From assembly GCA_964575185.1 (NCBI GenBank), contig CAZNPW010000092.1, forward strand, positions 1 through 8,214: a stretch of DNA of 8,214 bases. Direction: 5' to 3'. Shown here piece by piece: positions 5,627-8,214 of the stretch. The translations under genes were made by a program, and so were the position numbers. The DNA comes from CAZNPW01 sp964575185. Lineage in GTDB: Bacteria > Pseudomonadota > Alphaproteobacteria > Rhodobacterales > Rhodobacteraceae. How positions within the stretch are numbered: position 1 is the stretch's first letter; each line of letters opens with the position of its first letter. A model generated the notes under the pieces. That model was given only the letters and a program-made list of their open reading frames with translations. It ran no database searches and was not told the DNA's origin.

Positions 5627-8214
5627 ATGTCATCCCAGGCGCGGGTCACGGCGGTGCTGGGGCCCACCAACACCGGCAAGACGCACTATGCAATCGAGCG
5701 GATGCTGGCGCACCGGACGGGGGTGATCGGCCTGCCGCTGCGGCTGCTCGCGCGCGAGGTCTACGACCGGATCGTGGCGCAGCGGGGGCCGTCGGTCGTG
5801 GCGCTGGTCACCGGCGAGGAGCGGATCGTGCCCGAGCGGACCCAGTACTGGGTCTGCACGGTCGAGGCGATGCCCTTGGAGATCGGGGCCGATTTCGTCG
5901 CGGTGGACGAGATCCAGCTCTGTGCCGACCCCGAGCGGGGGCATGTCTTCACCGACCGGCTGCTGCGCGCGCGGGGCCTGCACGAGACGCTGTTCCTCGG
6001 GGCCGAGACGATGCGGGGGGCGATCGCCGCGCTGGTGCCGGGGGCCGGGTTCGTCCGGCGCGAGCGGTTTTCCACGCTGACCTGGGCCGGGTCGAAGAAG
6101 CTGAGCCGGATGCCGCCGCGCAGCGCCATCGTGGGGTTCAGCGTCGACAACGTCTATGCCATCGCCGAGCTGATCCGGCGGCAGAAGGGCGGCTGCGCGG
6201 TGGTGATGGGGGCCTTGAGCCCGCGGACGCGGAACGCGCAGGTCGAGCTCTACCAGAACGGCGACGTGGATTACCTCGTCGCCACCGATGCCATCGGGAT
6301 GGGGCTGAACCTCGACATCCGGCATGTGGCGTTCTCGGCCCTGGCGAAGTTCGACGGGCGGCGGATGCGGGGCCTCTGGCCGCAGGAGATCGCGCAGATC
6401 GCGGGGCGCGCCGGGCGGCACACCGAGAACGGGACCTTCGGCGTCACCGGCGAGGCGCGGCCCCTCGACGAGGAGACGGTCGCGGCCATCGAGAACCACC
6501 GCTTCGCGCCGGTCCGCACGTTGCAGTGGCGCAACGCGCGGCTGGAGTTCGGGACGGTGGAGCGGCTGGTGCGCAGCCTGGAGGCGCCCGCCGACAACCC
6601 CTGGCTGAGCCGGGCGCGCGATGCGGACGACGTGGTGGCGCTGAAGGCCCTGGCCGCGATGCCCGAGGTGACGGGCCGGGTGCGTTCCCCCCGCGACGTG
6701 GAGCGGCTGTGGGACGTCTGCCGGGTGCCGGATTTCCGCTCGACCAGCGAGGCCGACCATGCCGGGCTTCTGGCGCGCATCTTCGACTTCGTGCAGACGG
6801 GGCAGATTCCCGCCGACTGGATCGCCCAGCAGATCGACCGGCTGGACCGGACCGAGGGCGACATCGACACCTTGTCGAAGCGGCTCGCCTACATCCGCAC
6901 CTGGACCTATGTGACCCAGCGCCCGGGCTGGGTCGAGGACGAAACCCATTGGCGCGACCGGGCGCGCGCGGTAGAAGACCGCCTGTCGGACGGCTTGCAC
7001 GCCGCGCTGACCAGGGCGTTCGTCGACCGGCGCACGTCGGTGCTGATGCGCCGGTTGAAGCAGAAGGAGACCCTCGTGGCCGAGGTGAACGACAAGGGCG
7101 ACGTGACCGTGGAAGGCCACAGCGTCGGGCGGCTGGAGGGCTTCCGCTTCCGCCAGGACGCGGCGGCCAGCGAGGGCGAGGCGCGCGCGCTGCGCCAGGC
7201 GGCCGAACAGGCGCTGCGGCCCGAGTTCCACCTGCGCGCCGACCGCTTCTACAACGCGCCCGACACCGAGGTCGATTTCACCGAACAGGGCGGGCTGATG
7301 TGGGGCACGCTCGCCGTCGGCAAGCTGGCGCGCGGGCCGGAGGTCACGCGGCCCGTGGTCGAGGCCTTCGTCGACGAGGAGGCGGGGCCGGAGGTCGCCG
7401 AGAAGGTCCGCCGGCGGCTGCAGCACTTCATCGACCGCAAGGTGAACGCGCTGTTCGACCCGCTCCTGGCGATGACGCGGGACGAGGCGCTGCAGGGGCT
7501 GGCGCGGGGCGTGGCGTTCCGGCTGTCGGAAGGGCTGGGGGTGATCCCGCGCGAGGACATCGCGGGGGACATCAAGGCCTTGGACCAGGACGCGCGGGGG
7601 GCCTTGCGCAAGCACGGGGTGCGGTTCGGGCAATACACGATCTTCCTGCCGCTGCTCTTGAAGCCCGCGCCGACGCGGCTGCGGCTGGTCTTGTGGAGCC
7701 TGTTCCAGGGCCTCGACACCTTCCCCGAAAGCCCGCCGCCGGGGCTGGTCACGATCCCCAACGTCGAGGGCGTGCCGAAGGTGCACTACACGCTGGCCGG
7801 CTATCATCCGGCGGGGGCGCGGGCGATCCGCATCGACATGCTGGAGCGGCTGGCCGACATGCTGCGGCTGCGCGACAGCCGCGCGGGGTTCGAGGCGGTG
7901 CCCGAGATGCTGTCGATCACCGGCCTGTCGCTCGATCATTTCGCCGACCTGATGGCGGGCCTCGGCTACCGGGGCGCGCGGGGCGAACGGCCGAAGGCCA
8001 GGGCCGCGCCCGCGCCCGTGCCGCCGGTCGAGGCGCCGGTGAATCCGGTGCCCGAGGAGGTCTCGCTGATCCCGCCCGAGCCCGTGCCGGAGGCGGCGGC
8101 ACCCGAGGTCGAGGCGTTCTATACCTTCACCTGGGCCCCGAAGCCGCGCCCGCGCCCCGAACGCGCGCCCGGACCCCGCCGTGACCGCGCGCCGCGCGCG
8201 GCCCCGGCCGAGGG
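5627..8214 (+). CDS. SUV3-like DExH-box RNA helicase (3' end outside window)
   Basis: The frame from ATG 5627 stays open for 862 codons to the window edge, so the gene is 3'-truncated. AAGG at 5615-5618 overlaps the preceding stop and may be the ribosome site. Superfamily 2 helicase motifs appear in order: Walker A G-P-T-N-T-G-K-T (12-19), motif II D-E-I-Q (94-97), G-A-E-T as motif III near 126, motif V A-T-D-A-I-G-M-G-L-N (219-228) and motif VI Q-I-A-G-R-A-G-R (257-264). D-E-I-Q plus A-T-D-A-I-G-M-G-L-N is the signature of SUV3 (SUPV3L1), the mitochondrial degradosome helicase. Alphaproteobacteria carry bacterial relatives. Likely role: ATP-driven RNA unwinding in RNA turnover or ribosome-related metabolism (inference). 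Residues 270-780 form the helical C-terminal half. From about 785 the sequence turns Pro/Ala/Arg-rich and probably disordered, with a Y-T-F-T-W-A-P block at 832-838. Confidence 0.93.
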   Translation, partial: MSSQARVTAVLGPTNTGKTHYAIERMLAHRTGVIGLPLRLLAREVYDRIVAQRGPSVVALVTGEERIVPERTQYWVCTVEAMPLEIGADFVAVDEIQLCADPERGHVFTDRLLRARGLHETLFLGAETMRGAIAALVPGAGFVRRERFSTLTWAGSKKLSRMPPRSAIVGFSVDNVYAIAELIRRQKGGCAVVMGALSPRTRNAQVELYQNGDVDYLVATDAIGMGLNLDIRHVAFSALAKFDGRRMRGLWPQEIAQIAGRAGRHTENGTFGVTGEARPLDEETVAAIENHRFAPVRTLQWRNARLEFGTVERLVRSLEAPADNPWLSRARDADDVVALKALAAMPEVTGRVRSPRDVERLWDVCRVPDFRSTSEADHAGLLARIFDFVQTGQIPADWIAQQIDRLDRTEGDIDTLSKRLAYIRTWTYVTQRPGWVEDETHWRDRARAVEDRLSDGLHAALTRAFVDRRTSVLMRRLKQKETLVAEVNDKGDVTVEGHSVGRLEGFRFRQDAAASEGEARALRQAAEQALRPEFHLRADRFYNAPDTEVDFTEQGGLMWGTLAVGKLARGPEVTRPVVEAFVDEEAGPEVAEKVRRRLQHFIDRKVNALFDPLLAMTRDEALQGLARGVAFRLSEGLGVIPREDIAGDIKALDQDARGALRKHGVRFGQYTIFLPLLLKPAPTRLRLVLWSLFQGLDTFPESPPPGLVTIPNVEGVPKVHYTLAGYHPAGARAIRIDMLERLADMLRLRDSRAGFEAVPEMLSITGLSLDHFADLMAGLGYRGARGERPKARAAPAPVPPVEAPVNPVPEEVSLIPPEPVPEAAAPEVEAFYTFTWAPKPRPRPERAPGPRRDRAPRAAPAE

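Noticed and set aside
5630..7939. Minus-strand open frame of 769 codons opposite the helicase
   Set aside because: It has the same Arg/His/Pro/Gln-rich composition and no motif. The plus strand encodes all SUV3 helicase motifs over the same bases.

Overview
The window is very GC-rich chromosomal DNA with strong G/C preference at third codon positions. The YebC sequence type, the bacterial SUV3-type helicase and the overall gene style suggest an alphaproteobacterium, most likely of the Rhodobacterales (Rhodobacter/Paracoccus/Roseobacter type). This is an inference from gene families and composition; no species can be named. No integrase, transposase, CRISPR array or toxin-antitoxin pair is visible.

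Layout. Positions 1-76 are a complete tRNA-Ala with anticodon CGC and an encoded CCA end. Thirteen bases later a plus-strand pair begins: a DMT/EamA-family permease (90-977), then after 9 bases an SLC13-type permease carrying two RCK_C (TrkA-C) domains (987-2801). A perfect 28-bp palindrome (2806-2833) separates this pair from a YebC/PmpR-family protein (2881-3624). YebC converges on a minus-strand pair: an alpha/beta hydrolase of the monoacylglycerol lipase/lysophospholipase type (3743-4711), preceded in transcription by a small SCP2 sterol-carrier-like protein (4708-5001). Those two overlap by four bases (TTGA) and are probably translationally coupled. The convergent gap (3625-3742) is GC-rich and contains hairpins. 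A 63-bp divergent gap (5002-5064) with a 7-bp-arm inverted repeat leads to a plus-strand pair: a secreted TPR protein (5065-5616) and, after 10 bases, a SUV3-like DExH RNA helicase (5627 to the window edge). The helicase has 862 codons with no stop and runs off the right end.

How the genes relate. There are four transcription blocks, mostly housekeeping: tRNA plus transporters, yebC alone, SCP2-hydrolase (plausibly lipid handling) and TPR-helicase (the helicase plausibly in RNA metabolism). I found no strong case for a new multi-gene system. The most distinctive points are small-scale: the perfect palindrome that may overlap the yebC promoter; a hydrolase whose last codons and stop lie in a repeat/hairpin element containing a 9-bp tandem duplication; the TTG-start overlap; the inverted repeat in the divergent gap; and the mitochondrial-style SUV3 helicase with a long Pro/Ala/Arg-rich tail.
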